Shown piece by piece: positions 1 to 8,492 of a stretch of DNA of 64,000 nucleotides. Source of the DNA: Solihabitans fulvus (GTDB taxonomy: Bacteria; Actinomycetota; Actinomycetes; Mycobacteriales; Pseudonocardiaceae); assembly GCF_008386585.1 (NCBI RefSeq), contig NZ_VUOB01000041.1:124252-188251 (forward strand), written 5' to 3'. Position numbers and translations under genes: made by a program. Under the pieces are notes generated by a model, which worked only from the letters and a program-made list of their open reading frames with translations, was not told where the DNA came from and did not search any database. Positions within the stretch are counted from its first letter, which is position 1; every line of letters begins with the position of its first letter.

Positions 1-15
1 GTCCTGACGGGACCC

Positions 16-993
16 TCATGACATCTCGACCGGGAGGGGTTCCGGGGCGGACCGCCTGCGGCTGACCAACTGCACGACCAGCGCGCCCACCAACAGCACC
101 GCGCCGCCCGCCAGCTGGGCGGGGCTCAGCGCCTCGCCGAGCAGCACCCAGGCCGCCCCCGCCGCGACCACCGGCTCGATCAGCGAGAGCACGCTCGCCA
201 CCGACGACGGCAGGTGCCGCAGCGCGGTGATCCCGGTCAGGTAGGCCAGCACGGTGCCGAGCAGGGCGAGGGTGACCAACATCGACCACACCGGCGGATG
301 CCACGGGCCGAAGTCGGTCGGCCGGCCGAGCACCGCACCGTCGAGCAGCTGCCACGGCGGGCTGAGCAGCACGACCGGCACCGCGCCGACCAGCATGCCG
401 AGCGTCACCAGCCCGACCGGGTCGCCGGAGCTGACGGCGCGCTCGCCGAGCAGGAAGTACGAGGCCGAGCAGAGCGCCGCGCCCAACCCGGCGAGCAGGC
501 CGACCGCGTCCAGCCGCAGGCCCTGCCAGACCTGCGCGACCATCGCCAGCCCGAGCAGGGCGAGCAGCGTGCCGGCCCACATCGTCCTCGGCAGCTGGGT
601 GCGGCGGACAAACCTCACCCACAGCACCACCAGGATCGGCGACAGGTACTCCAGCAGCATCGCGATGCCGACCGGGAGCCGGGACACCGCGACGAAGTAG
701 CACAGCTGCACACCCGCGACGCCGAGCAGCCCGTAGCCGAGCAACAGGCGCCACTCGCCCCGCGCAGGCCGTAACCGCCCCGGCGCGGCGACGCCGACGA
801 CGAGCAGCAGCATCAGCGCCGCGAGGCAGATGCGCGCGCTGGCCACCTGCGGCGCGCTGAGCCCGACGTCCATCACGGCCTTGGCGAGCGGCCCGGAACT
901 GCCGAAGCAGAACGACGACAGGACCAGGAGCGCCGTGCCCAGCCTCGGTCGGACAACTGGTCGGGCACCCGAGGCAGCGACGTCGACACTCAC
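16..993 (-). CDS. EamA/DMT-family transporter
   Basis: Predicted inner-membrane exporter of the drug/metabolite transporter superfamily (RhtA/YdcZ-like), probably moving small metabolites or amino acids; the substrate cannot be read from sequence. The 325-residue protein is almost entirely hydrophobic with about ten membrane segments in two EamA repeats. The first opens with a G-S-S-G-P-L-A motif after the first helix and the second ends with an E-P-V-V-A-A-G-A segment typical of EamA domains. An open frame extends to 1044, but I chose the GTG at 993 because a CATACT -10 box lies 6 nt upstream, which fits a leaderless mRNA and gives the usual family length. The stop lies 16 bases from the window edge, so the downstream neighbour is unseen. 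Confidence 0.85.
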   Translation of the reverse strand: MSVDVAASGARPVVRPRLGTALLVLSSFCFGSSGPLAKAVMDVGLSAPQVASARICLAALMLLLVVGVAAPGRLRPARGEWRLLLGYGLLGVAGVQLCYFVAVSRLPVGIAMLLEYLSPILVVLWVRFVRRTQLPRTMWAGTLLALLGLAMVAQVWQGLRLDAVGLLAGLGAALCSASYFLLGERAVSSGDPVGLVTLGMLVGAVPVVLLSPPWQLLDGAVLGRPTDFGPWHPPVWSMLVTLALLGTVLAYLTGITALRHLPSSVASVLSLIEPVVAAGAAWVLLGEALSPAQLAGGAVLLVGALVVQLVSRRRSAPEPLPVEMS

Positions 994-999
994 CCGCCG

Positions 1000-1005
1000 A
1001 GTATG
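1000..1005 (-). promoter_or_regulatory. -10 box of the EamA transporter gene (leaderless)
   Basis: On the minus strand the hexamer CATACT lies 6 nt before the GTG at 993. It matches the actinobacterial -10 consensus at five of six positions, and there is no Shine-Dalgarno sequence. No convincing -35 box is visible. Confidence 0.4.
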
Positions 1006-1225
1006 CAAGACGCGACCGACACGCTCGTCCGATTTGCCTGGCACGGAAGGAAGCCCTGGGCCATCGCTGCTGAGCTATCCACAACAGGCCCGGTCATCCA
1101 CAGGCGACCGCACCTCGCTGGCCCCGGCCGAAGATCGTCCGTAGGCTGGCACAGGGCACGGCCCCCAGGGCGGGTGGGGTTCCGGCAAAGTCGGTGGACC
1201 TGGTGTGGAGCAAGCACGCCCCCCG

Positions 1226-1909
1226 GGTTGATCATGTGGTTGTCGAAGCTCGCGGAGCTGGGCGCGCGCCGCGATCCCCGTCACCGGGCGGCACCAGCCG
1301 CCCACCGAGTCCACGCTGCGCCGCCTCCTGCACCGAGTCGACGGTGACCACCTGGACGCGGCACCCGAACTCGCGCCCGACGAGCCTGTCGTGATCGCGG
1401 TGGACGGCAAGACCCCGCGCGGCACCGTGCCCCGCACCGCCGACGCCCTGCACACCACCCGCGACCACGTCCACCACCGCACCGGCCACGGCGCGCACTA
1501 CGTGTTCACCGTCAATGCCAACCAACATCTCCTGGCCGCCCGCCTGAAATACCTGCCCTGACCCGACAACACCGGGCCCGATAACACCGGGCACGACAAC
1601 ACCGACACCGGGCACGGTCGTACCGAACACCGCGTCCCGACCACGCTGCCCGCACCCGCCGATCTCGGATTCCCCGCCGCGGCGCAGGTCGCCCCCATTA
1701 CCTGCCACCGCACCCACCGCGGCACCGGCAAGGCCGAGACCACCCACATCGTCACCAGCCTGCCCACCGACCAGGCTGGTCCCACCTGGATCGCGGACTG
1801 TCTACGAGGGCACTGGCAGATCGAGAACCGTCTGCACTGGGTACGGGATGTCACCTACGGCGAAGGCGCCCCCGGGTACGCACCGGACACGCACCCCGGG
1901 CGCCCCTAG
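1226..1909 (+). pseudogene. Decayed ISAs1-family transposase
   Basis: Remnant of an ISAs1-type (DDE) transposase. Recognisable blocks occur in order: L-A-E-L-G-A-R-R-D-P-R (about 1249), P-P-T-E-S-T-L-R-R-L-L-H-R-V-D-G (about 1298), V-I-A-V-D-G-K-T (about 1390), D-A-L-H-T-T-R-D-H (about 1440), G-A-H-Y-V-F-T-V, and near the end G-H-W-Q-I-E-N-R-L-H-W-V-R-D-V-T (about 1810-1858). It is broken several ways: the N-terminal third is missing, there is a one-base frameshift near 1280, an in-frame TGA at 1559-1561 followed by a short tandem repeat coding D-N-T-G-H units (1564-1612), and a second frameshift near 1868 after which the family sequence V-R-T-G-H-A-P-R continues in another frame. Homology stops at about 1905, against the 3' end of the acyltransferase gene. 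No terminal inverted repeats were found. Confidence 0.75.
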
Positions 1910-2745
1910 GGTCGCCAGGGGCTGCGGCGGCCGTCGGTCGGCCGCGTCGGGTCGTGGAAGCGCGGGCCGTCCGGCTCGTCGGCCCGCAGCGGTGCGAGCC
2001 CGCCCGCGATCGACCGCATGATCCGCTCGTGCGCGCGGACGGCGTCGCCCGGCGTGCCGGCCGTGAGCCCGCCGAGGTCGACCGGCGCGCCGAAGTGCAC
2101 GCGGAACCTCGGCCGGTCGCGCACCGAACGCAGCCACGACGCGGCCAGCGGCGCGAAGTCCGCCCAGCCGTCGACCGTCTCGGTGCCCCACCACACCGCC
2201 TCGTGCGCGCCCCACTGGCTGATCGGCACGACCGGCACGCCCGCCGCGAGCGCGATCCTGGCCACGCCGGTCTTGCCGCGCTCCGGCCACAGGCCCGGTT
2301 CGTGGCTGATCCGGCCCTCCGGGTAGGCCAGCACGGGCGCGCCGCCCCCGCGCAGCGCCGTCACGGCGCGGTCGAACGCCTCGGCCGCGGTGGCCTTGCC
2401 TCGGTCCACCCGCAGGTGCCCGCAGGCCGTGAGGGCCGGTCCCATGATCGGCGCGTCGAGCATGCCGGCGGCGATCATGAACCTCGGCGCGAAGCCGAGC
2501 CTGCGGCAGGCCGCGATCAGCACGAACGCGTCGAACACGCCGATGTGGTTGGCCGCCAACACCATCGGCCGGCCGCGCAGCGTCGCCGGCAGGTCGCTGG
2601 TGACCTCGAGCCGGCCGGTGAGCCCGACCATGCCCTCATCGATGGCCGCGAGGGTCCGCCATAACAGCGGGGTTGACGAAACGGGGTGGCTACGGCGTGT
2701 CGACTCGTACCCGCCGGTCTTCAGGGCAACCATGAACCGGAGCAT
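1906..2745 (-). CDS. Lysophospholipid/1-acylglycerol-3-phosphate acyltransferase (PlsC family)
   Basis: Likely transfers an acyl group to a lysophospholipid or lysophosphatidate at the inner membrane, in phospholipid synthesis or remodelling. The acyltransferase motifs appear in order: N-H-I-G-V-F-D (motif I, NHxxxxD), G-H-L-R-V-D-R (motif II region), Y-P-E-G-R (motif III) and V-P-V-V-P-I-S (motif IV). The C-terminal 30 residues are polar and not part of the domain. The frame opens as far up as 2814. I took the ATG at 2745, but an ATG at 2733 is equally possible and neither has a clear ribosome binding site. It is divergent from ftsK, about 105 bp away. Confidence 0.85.
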   Translation of the reverse strand: MLRFMVALKTGGYESTRRSHPVSSTPLLWRTLAAIDEGMVGLTGRLEVTSDLPATLRGRPMVLAANHIGVFDAFVLIAACRRLGFAPRFMIAAGMLDAPIMGPALTACGHLRVDRGKATAAEAFDRAVTALRGGGAPVLAYPEGRISHEPGLWPERGKTGVARIALAAGVPVVPISQWGAHEAVWWGTETVDGWADFAPLAASWLRSVRDRPRFRVHFGAPVDLGGLTAGTPGDAVRAHERIMRSIAGGLAPLRADEPDGPRFHDPTRPTDGRRSPWRP

Positions 2746-2836
2746 GGCACGAGGCTTGGCCCGTGCTTTCCGAGCCTGCCCGTGAGTTGCCGGTCCGTGA
2801 CACGGGTGACCCATGTGGCCGGTGTGACGAAACGAC

Positions 2837-2842
2837 TAACGT
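2837..2842 (+). promoter_or_regulatory. -10 box of ftsK (leaderless)
   Basis: TAACGT (TANNNT) lies exactly 8 nt before the ftsK ATG. This spacing would put the transcription start at or next to the A of ATG. A weak purine stretch (AGGGAA) sits between them, so a short leader cannot be excluded. Confidence 0.4.
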
Positions 2843-2850
2843 AGGGAACC

Positions 2851-5301
2851 ATGGCGGGCCGGACAGGGACCTCCCGGAAGGGCACGACACGCGGCGGAGG
2901 CGGGTCGAAGCCCCGGTCCGGCGCATCCAGGGCACGCAGGCCCGCCGCGAAACGGCCGGCCGCGAAGCGATCCAACGCGTCGTTCGGCAAGGGCGTCACC
3001 GCGACCTGGGGGCTGCTCGCCAAGGGCGTCGGCGGCATGGCACGGGCGGTCGGCCGCACCAAGGAGCTGGACCCGGCGCACCGGCGGGACGGGCTCGGGC
3101 TGGTGCTCATCGCGCTCGCCGTGATCACCGCGGCCGGCGTGTGGTGGCGGGCGGGCGGGCCCGTCGGCGGCTGGGTGGAGATCGCGGTCCGCAGCTCGAT
3201 CGGCCGGCTGGCCGTGCTGCTGCCGATCGTGCTCGTCGTGCTCGGCATCGTGCTGATGCGCACCGAACCCAACCCCGAGTCCCGGCCGCGCCACGTGATC
3301 GGCTCGCTGCTGGTGTCGCTGCCCCTGCTCGGGCTGTTCCACCTCGGCGCGGGACTGCCGACGGCGGGCGAGGCGCGGCGCGACGCCGGCGGCGCGCTCG
3401 GCTTCCTGTCCGGCGACTTCCTCGCGCAGGGCCTGACCGGCTGGGTCGCCGCGCCCCTGTTGGTGCTGCTGATGGTCTACGGCCTGCTGGTGCTGACCGG
3501 CACCCCGGTGCGGCAGGTGCCCGAACGCCTCCGCGAGCTGTTCGCCCGCCGGACGGAGCCGCTCGACGACGAGGAGGACGCGTCGGCCGAGACGGCCGAG
3601 GACGCCCCGCCGGCGAAGCCGCGCCGCCCGTCCCGCCGCCGCCAGGCCTCGATGAGCGACGAGGACCAGCCGGAGCTGCCGCTGGCCGAGGAGGAGCCGC
3701 CGCCACCGTCGGCCCGCCCGAGCCGGGCCAAGGCGGCCGAGCCCGCCGAGAAGGCGGCCAAGGCCGCCAAGTCCGAGCAGCTGTCCATGACCAGGACCGT
3801 CGAGGGCGACTACCGGCTGCCGCCGCCGACGATCCTCAAGGACGGCGACGCGCCAAGGACGCGCAGCAGGGCCAACGACACCATGATCGAGGCGATCACC
3901 GGTGTGCTGGACCAGTTCTCCATCGACGCGCAGGTGACCGGCTTCACCAGGGGGCCGACGGTCACCAGATACGAGGTCGAGCTTGGGCCTGGCGTGAAGG
4001 TCGAGAAGATCACCGCGCTGACCAAGAACATCGCCTACGCGGTGGCCACCGACAACGTGCGGCTGCTCGCGCCGATCCCCGGCAAGTCGGCTGTCGGCAT
4101 CGAGGTGCCCAACAGCGACCGCGAGATGGTGCGGCTCGGCGACGTGCTGCGGTCGGGCACCGCCGTGCACGACAACCACCCGATGGTCATCGGGCTCGGC
4201 AAGGACATCGAGGGCAACTTCGTCACCGCGAACCTGACGAAGATGCCGCACCTGCTGGTGGCGGGCTCCACCGGCTCCGGCAAGTCCAGCTTCGTCAACT
4301 CCATGCTGGTGTCGCTGCTCGCGCGGGCGACGCCGGAGGAGTGCCGGATGATCCTGATCGACCCGAAGATGGTCGAGCTGACGCCGTACGAGGGCATCCC
4401 GCACCTGATCACGCCCATCATCACCCAGCCGAAGAAGGCGGCCGCCGCGCTGTCCTGGCTGGTGGAGGAGATGGAGCAGCGCTACCAGGACATGCAGGTC
4501 AACCGGGTGCGGCACATCGACGACTTCAACAAGAAGGTGAAGTCGGGCGAGATCACGGCGCCGCCGGGCAGCGAGCGGGTGTACCGGCCCTACCCCTACA
4601 TCATGGCGATCGTCGACGAGCTGGCCGACCTGATGATGACCGCGCCGCGCGACGTCGAGGACGCCATCGTCCGGATCACCCAGAAGGCGCGCGCCGCCGG
4701 CATCCACCTGGTGCTGGCCACCCAGCGGCCCTCCGTCGACGTGGTCACCGGCCTGATCAAGACGAACGTGCCGTCCAGGCTGGCGTTCGCCACGTCCTCG
4801 CTGACCGACTCGCGGGTCATCCTCGACCAGCCGGGCGCGGAGAAGCTGATCGGCATGGGCGACGCGCTCTATCTGCCGATGGGCGCGTCGAGGCCGGTGC
4901 GCGTGCAGGGCGCGTTCGTCGGCGACGAGGAGATCGCGGAGATCGTCAACTTCGCGAAGAACCAGGCGCAGCCGGAGTACACCGACGGCGTCACCGCGGC
5001 CAAGGCAGGGGAGAAGAAGGAGGTCGACGCCGACATCGGCGACGACCTCGAACTGCTGATCCAGGCGACCGAGCTGATCGTGACCAGCCAGTTCGGCTCG
5101 ACCTCGATGCTGCAACGCAAGCTGCGGGTCGGCTTCGCCAAGGCCGGTCGGCTGATGGACCTGCTGGAGACCAGGGGCGTGGTCGGCCCGTCCGAGGGCT
5201 CCAAGGCTCGCGAGGTGCTGATCAAGCCGGACGAGCTGGAGTCGGTGCTGTGGACCCTGCGCGGCGGCGGCGGTGCCTCGGAGGACGACCCCGAGGACTG
5301 A
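2851..5301 (+). CDS. ftsK: DNA translocase FtsK/SpoIIIE
   Basis: Septal DNA pump that clears and aligns chromosome termini during division; in the family the motor is a hexamer anchored in the membrane. The 816-residue protein starts with a basic, low-complexity tail (1-70), then about four membrane helices (about 85-220), then an acidic/basic linker to about 330. The motor follows: Walker A G-S-T-G-S-G-K-S at 472-479 and Walker B D589-E590 in V-D-E-L-A-D. The C-terminal gamma winged helix (about 733-800) contains T-S-Q-F-G-S-T-S-M-L-Q-R, the part that reads oriented DNA sequences. It is convergent with the phospholipase A2 gene, with a strong hairpin between. The ftsK-argA-pgsA-clgR-pspA order parallels mycobacteria. 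Confidence 0.97.
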   Translation: MAGRTGTSRKGTTRGGGGSKPRSGASRARRPAAKRPAAKRSNASFGKGVTATWGLLAKGVGGMARAVGRTKELDPAHRRDGLGLVLIALAVITAAGVWWRAGGPVGGWVEIAVRSSIGRLAVLLPIVLVVLGIVLMRTEPNPESRPRHVIGSLLVSLPLLGLFHLGAGLPTAGEARRDAGGALGFLSGDFLAQGLTGWVAAPLLVLLMVYGLLVLTGTPVRQVPERLRELFARRTEPLDDEEDASAETAEDAPPAKPRRPSRRRQASMSDEDQPELPLAEEEPPPPSARPSRAKAAEPAEKAAKAAKSEQLSMTRTVEGDYRLPPPTILKDGDAPRTRSRANDTMIEAITGVLDQFSIDAQVTGFTRGPTVTRYEVELGPGVKVEKITALTKNIAYAVATDNVRLLAPIPGKSAVGIEVPNSDREMVRLGDVLRSGTAVHDNHPMVIGLGKDIEGNFVTANLTKMPHLLVAGSTGSGKSSFVNSMLVSLLARATPEECRMILIDPKMVELTPYEGIPHLITPIITQPKKAAAALSWLVEEMEQRYQDMQVNRVRHIDDFNKKVKSGEITAPPGSERVYRPYPYIMAIVDELADLMMTAPRDVEDAIVRITQKARAAGIHLVLATQRPSVDVVTGLIKTNVPSRLAFATSSLTDSRVILDQPGAEKLIGMGDALYLPMGASRPVRVQGAFVGDEEIAEIVNFAKNQAQPEYTDGVTAAKAGEKKEVDADIGDDLELLIQATELIVTSQFGSTSMLQRKLRVGFAKAGRLMDLLETRGVVGPSEGSKAREVLIKPDELESVLWTLRGGGGASEDDPED

Positions 5302-5344
5302 CGCCCGCGATCAACGCTCCGTCCGCCGAGCCTGCCGTCGGCGT

Positions 5345-5374
5345 TGTTGGTCGCGACTCCCGTCGCGACCAACA
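5345..5374. terminator. Bidirectional hairpin between ftsK and the phospholipase gene
   Basis: Perfect 13-bp stem, 5345-5357 (T-GTTGGTCGCGAC) pairing with 5362-5374, with a 4-nt TCCC loop. It lies 44 nt after the ftsK stop and 7 nt after the stop of the convergent phospholipase gene, as expected of a shared terminator. No U-run follows, which is common in high-GC actinobacteria. Confidence 0.7.
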
Positions 5375-5380
5375 GCCCGA

Positions 5381-5845
5381 CTATGCCGCGTCCACGATGG
5401 CGACGCGGCTGCCGCCGAGTTCGCGGACGCCGAAGTAGTAGATGTCGGCGGTGCGCCGGCACGCCCAGTTGCCGCCGCAGACGTGGTACATGTCGGCGCG
5501 GAAGTTGTCGTCGATCAGCTTGCGGTTGGGCTCGGTGAACCGGCCCTGCCGCTTGTAGTTGCGGTAGCCGAAGTCGTGCCGCTCGCAGGCGGGCAGGAAC
5601 CGGAAGCCGAACGGGCTGTTGGGCACGTGCGAGCAGCCGTCGGAGGACCAGTCGAGCTGCCCGGCGTAGGGCGCCTGGTCGCGGATCGAGATGAAGTCCG
5701 ACAGCGAGTGGTGGAACAGGTAGTCGTCGGTGATCGACTGGATGTCGGCGGCCTGCGCGGTGCCCGCGCCGAGGAGCAGCGCGGCCGAGGCGGCGATGGC
5801 GACGGCAGCGCGCCGGAACACGCGACGCAGGGAAGTCGCTGTCAT
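5381..5845 (-). CDS. Secreted prokaryotic phospholipase A2
   Basis: Secreted enzyme expected to hydrolyse the sn-2 ester of phospholipids with calcium. The 154-residue precursor begins with a signal peptide (basic M-T-A-T-S-L-R-R-V-F-R-R, a hydrophobic core, and an A-Q-A cleavage site near residue 33). The catalytic helix carries C-E-R-H-D-F-G-Y-R-N-Y, the His-Asp signature of the bacterial/fungal PLA2 family. Four cysteines (in D-G-C, A-C-E-R-H-D, H-V-C, A-C-R) could form the two usual disulfides. The ATG at 5845 was chosen over an upstream ATG at 5896 because GAGGGA lies 8 nt before it and the signal peptide then starts correctly. A monocistronic unit, convergent with ftsK. Confidence 0.88.
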   Translation of the reverse strand: MTATSLRRVFRRAAVAIAASAALLLGAGTAQAADIQSITDDYLFHHSLSDFISIRDQAPYAGQLDWSSDGCSHVPNSPFGFRFLPACERHDFGYRNYKRQGRFTEPNRKLIDDNFRADMYHVCGGNWACRRTADIYYFGVRELGGSRVAIVDAA

Positions 5846-5965
5846 GGTGGTGCTCCCTCGTGGAGTGATGTGGCCCACGTGGTTTGTACCTGCCAAGATC
5901 GACCCCGGACAGCGCCGTTCGGCGTACCCGACGCGAACATCGGGTGATGCTGGGGTGACCGACCG

Positions 5966-6466
5966 TCAGAGGTTCAGCAGCATCCGCGTGTTGCCCAGTG
6001 TGTTGGGCTTCACGTAGGACAGGTCGAGGAACTCCGCGACGCCCTCGTCGGCCGAGCGCCGGATCTCGTCGTACACCTCGGGGGACACCGGGGTGCCGTC
6101 GATCTCGACGAAGCCGTGTCGGGCGAAGAAGTCGGTCTCGAAGGTCAGCACGAAGATCCTGGCGAGGCCGAGCTCCTTGGCCACCGTGACGAGCTGGCTG
6201 ACGATCGCGTGCCCGATGCCGCGCCCGATGGCCTGCGGCACCACGGCGATCGTGCGGATCTCGGCCAGGTCCTCCCAGAGCACGTGCAGCGCCCCGCAGC
6301 CGAGCAGCTCACCGCCCGCCTCGGCCACCCAGAACTCCTGGACGTCCTCGTACAGCGTCACGAGCTGCTTGGTGAGCAGCACCTTGCCCGCGTACTGGTC
6401 GACGATGGCCTTCATGCGCCGCACATCTCCGGTGCGGGCACGACGCACCACGATGCGGTCGTTCAC
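5966..6466 (-). CDS. argA: Amino-acid N-acetyltransferase (GNAT-type N-acetylglutamate synthase)
   Basis: Acetylates L-glutamate (in mycobacteria also glutamine) with acetyl-CoA, the first step of arginine synthesis. This 166-residue form is the short actinobacterial enzyme, a lone GNAT domain without the kinase-like domain of E. coli ArgA. Visible features: V-T-L-Y-E-D-V-Q-E-F-W-V-A-E, C-G-A-L-H-V-L-W-E-D-L-A-E-I-R-T, the acetyl-CoA loop Q-A-I-G-R-G-I-G-H-A, F-V-L-T-F-E-T-D-F-F-A-R-H-G-F and the family tail D-L-S-Y-V-K-P-N. The frame extends to 6640, but the GTG at 6466 matches where homologues start and is preceded by a -10 box 8 nt upstream with no ribosome binding site. Confidence 0.93.
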   Translation of the reverse strand: MNDRIVVRRARTGDVRRMKAIVDQYAGKVLLTKQLVTLYEDVQEFWVAEAGGELLGCGALHVLWEDLAEIRTIAVVPQAIGRGIGHAIVSQLVTVAKELGLARIFVLTFETDFFARHGFVEIDGTPVSPEVYDEIRRSADEGVAEFLDLSYVKPNTLGNTRMLLNL

Positions 6467-6474
6467 AGCTACGT

Positions 6475-6480
6475 AACCTA
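6475..6480 (-). promoter_or_regulatory. -10 box of argA (leaderless)
   Basis: TAGGTT on the minus strand, 8 nt before the GTG start of argA. It matches TANNNT, and there is no Shine-Dalgarno sequence. No good -35 box at normal spacing is visible. Confidence 0.45.
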
Positions 6481-6610
6481 GTCGGTCGCTCTCGGGGGCG
6501 TCTCGGCAACTGATCAAGCGAGTGAAGTTTGCTTCCGGGGGCAGCCTGAGGCTCATTCGTGAGGTTAACTTGCACGAACACGAGTGAGTCTGTGCTGAGG
6601 GAGGTGTTCT

Positions 6611-7879
6611 GTGCTGCGCAGCTTCCGGTTGGGCAACCACCGATCGATCTGGGGCGAGCAGGAGCTTCTACTCATGCCGGCCTACGACAAGGACCGTCCG
6701 GCGCTGCCGGTGACCGCGATATACGGGGCCAATGCGGCGGGTAAGTCGAACGTGCTGGACGGTCTGCGGTTCATGCAACGCGCGGTTCGTGAGTCGTACG
6801 GCTGGGAGCCGGGCCGCGGTGTGCCACGTCAGCCCTTTCGGCTGGATTCGGCAGCCACGCGAGAGCCGTCCACTTTCGTCATAGAGGTGCAGCTCGAAGG
6901 AATTCGCTATACGTATGGTTTCTCTGTTGATGGTGAGCGAGTGTTGGAGGAGTGGCTCCTCAGCTATCCGCACAAGCGTTCGCGAGTGATATTCGAGCGT
7001 ACCCTGGACGAGATCAAATTCGGTAGCACGGTTCCCGCTCAACGAGGAAGAACTGAAATTCTGGAAGAGCTCACCCGGTCGAACGCCCTCTTTCTGAGCG
7101 TCGCGGCCAGGACGAATTTCGAGCTCGCGCTGCCGGTGTATGAATGGTTCAGCTCCCGACTGGTCTTCGCTGAAGTCTCTGTCCGATCCAACTCCTTTCG
7201 GCGGGCCGCGGAATTCCTGGTAAGCGAGCCGGGTCGTACGAGCGAAATGGTTGGTCTACTCCGGGCGGCTGATCTCGGAGTTCGTGATCTCGCTGTGGTC
7301 GAGGTTGATCTCTTTGCGGGCTATTCGCCAGAGGAAAGACGTCGGATCATGCAATATGCTGAGCGTGGTAAGGAAAAGAATTCTGAGATCAGGCTTGTGC
7401 ACGGCAAGAGTGGAGTAGCTTTCGAGCCGAATGAGGAATCGGCCGGAACGCGCGTATGGCTCGGCTTGCTCCCGTCGGTGCTCGCCGCGCTCGCTGACGG
7501 TTCGCAGTTGGTGGTCGACGAGATCGACACGAGCCTGCACCCTGGCCTGACCCAACGTCTGGTGGCACTGTTTCGTTCGCCCAGTACGAACTCGGGCGGC
7601 GCTCAGTTGATCTTCACCACGCACGACACGACTCTGCTCGACCCGCCGCTGGCGGAAGAGGGATTGGGGCGAGACGAAGTCTGGTTTGTCAACAAGGACG
7701 GCCGTGGGGCGACTGACCTGTATCCGTTGACCGATTTCACTCCACGTAAGGAGAGTAATCTGGAGCGCCGCTATCTCTCGGGCAGATACGGCGGTGTTCC
7801 GGAAGTTGACGAGCAGGACTTCCGCTCGGTGCTCAAGAATGTAGATCTCGTTGAGGCCGGCAATGACGGCATCGCGTAG
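6611..7879 (+). CDS. AAA ATPase, RloA-type, partner of the RloB-like gene
   Basis: ABC/SMC-like ATPase of the AAA_15/AAA_21 group, 422 residues. Walker A is G-A-N-A-A-G-K-S at 39-46. A signature-like E-S-A-G-T-R precedes Walker B V-V-D-E-I-D-T-S-L-H-P, and the H-loop is F-T-T-H-D. Such ATPases are found beside RloB proteins in restriction-linked and other defence-type loci. An anti-phage or nucleic-acid surveillance role is inferred, not shown. The GTG start has a strong AGGGAGGT ribosome binding site 6 nt upstream. The stop overlaps the rloB start by 17 nt, so the two are translationally coupled. Base composition is visibly richer in A/T than either neighbour, and the pair interrupts the argA-rimO order, which suggests acquisition by transfer. 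This gene itself looks intact. Confidence 0.85.
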   Translation: MLRSFRLGNHRSIWGEQELLLMPAYDKDRPALPVTAIYGANAAGKSNVLDGLRFMQRAVRESYGWEPGRGVPRQPFRLDSAATREPSTFVIEVQLEGIRYTYGFSVDGERVLEEWLLSYPHKRSRVIFERTLDEIKFGSTVPAQRGRTEILEELTRSNALFLSVAARTNFELALPVYEWFSSRLVFAEVSVRSNSFRRAAEFLVSEPGRTSEMVGLLRAADLGVRDLAVVEVDLFAGYSPEERRRIMQYAERGKEKNSEIRLVHGKSGVAFEPNEESAGTRVWLGLLPSVLAALADGSQLVVDEIDTSLHPGLTQRLVALFRSPSTNSGGAQLIFTTHDTTLLDPPLAEEGLGRDEVWFVNKDGRGATDLYPLTDFTPRKESNLERRYLSGRYGGVPEVDEQDFRSVLKNVDLVEAGNDGIA

Positions 7880-8466
7880 AAACAGTCAGCATCGCGATGT
7901 CATTCGGAAGCGTTACGAGCGTTGTCAGATCCTGATCATATGTGGCGGGCAGAGGACTGAACCAGCATATTTCACTGGCTTGAAGAGGCTTAGCAGTGTG
8001 AAGCTGAAAGTTAAGTCGAAGGTGGATTCACCGGAAAGTTAAGTCGAAGGTGGATTCACCGGAAAATCTTGTCCGGTATGCCGTTGAACTCAGGCGTCAT
8101 CGCGATGAGGAGTTCGACGAGGTTTGGTGCGTCGTCGATGTCGATGAATTTGATATTGAGCGGGCCGCTGGTCTGGCGCGTCGACATGGCGTGCAACTCG
8201 CCGTGTCGAATCCTTGCTTCGAGTACTGGCTTCTGCTGCATTTCAAGGACCACGTTAGCTTTCTCGATGGCTACAAAGGCGTTCGTGCAGTGCTGGGCAA
8301 GTACGTCTCCGGATACGACAAGAAGCTCGACTTCACCCTGTTCGAGCCCAAGGTCGAGGACGCTGTCCGGCGGGCCAAGGATGCTGGTCGGATCGGGCAG
8401 GAACACGCCGTCAACCCCTCGACCGGCGTGTGGCGGCTGGTCGAGCGGGTGGTCGACGCCCCGTGA
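7863..8466 (+). pseudogene. RloB-like protein, frameshifted by a 28-bp tandem duplication
   Basis: RloB family gene (RloB proteins accompany RloA-type ATPases and resemble TOPRIM-like nucleases). It starts at the ATG at 7863 and carries I-L-I-I-C-G-G-Q-R-T-E-P-A-Y-F in the first 40 codons. At 8006-8065 a 28-bp unit occurs twice in exact tandem. Since 28 is not a multiple of three, the second copy moves the frame to a TAA at 8040-8042 after 59 codons. The rest of the family sequence continues in the other frame from 8050: D-E-V-W-C-V-V-D-V-D-E-F, then S-N-P-C-F-E-Y-W-L-L-L-H-F. Removing one copy joins the halves into one uninterrupted protein of about 190 residues. The downstream piece begins at a GTG (8050) and might be translated alone, but without the N-terminal strand. 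Confidence 0.85.
8006..8065 (+). repeat. 28-bp perfect tandem duplication inside rloB
   Basis: Copies at 8009-8036 and 8037-8064 are identical, and the 28-base periodicity runs from 8006 to 8065. Each copy contains a TAAGTC core. The perfect identity indicates a recent or reversible slippage event rather than old decay. Confidence 0.97.
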
Positions 8467-8492
8467 GTTCCTGATCAAGGGCTGCTGGCGGC

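Noticed and set aside
1075..1102. Two DnaA-box-like sequences (CTATCCACA at 1075, TCATCCACA at 1094)
   Set aside because: Each has one mismatch to TTATCCACA; there are only two and no dnaA, dnaN or AT-rich unwinding element nearby, so an origin is not supported.
2836..5115. 759-residue antisense open frame over ftsK
   Set aside because: High-GC shadow: its composition is the reverse of ftsK codons, it has no recognisable motif, and it has no start signal.
7863..8042. A separate small gene followed by a second small gene (8050-8466)
   Set aside because: The two frames share a 28-bp duplication and join perfectly when one copy is removed, so they are one broken RloB gene.
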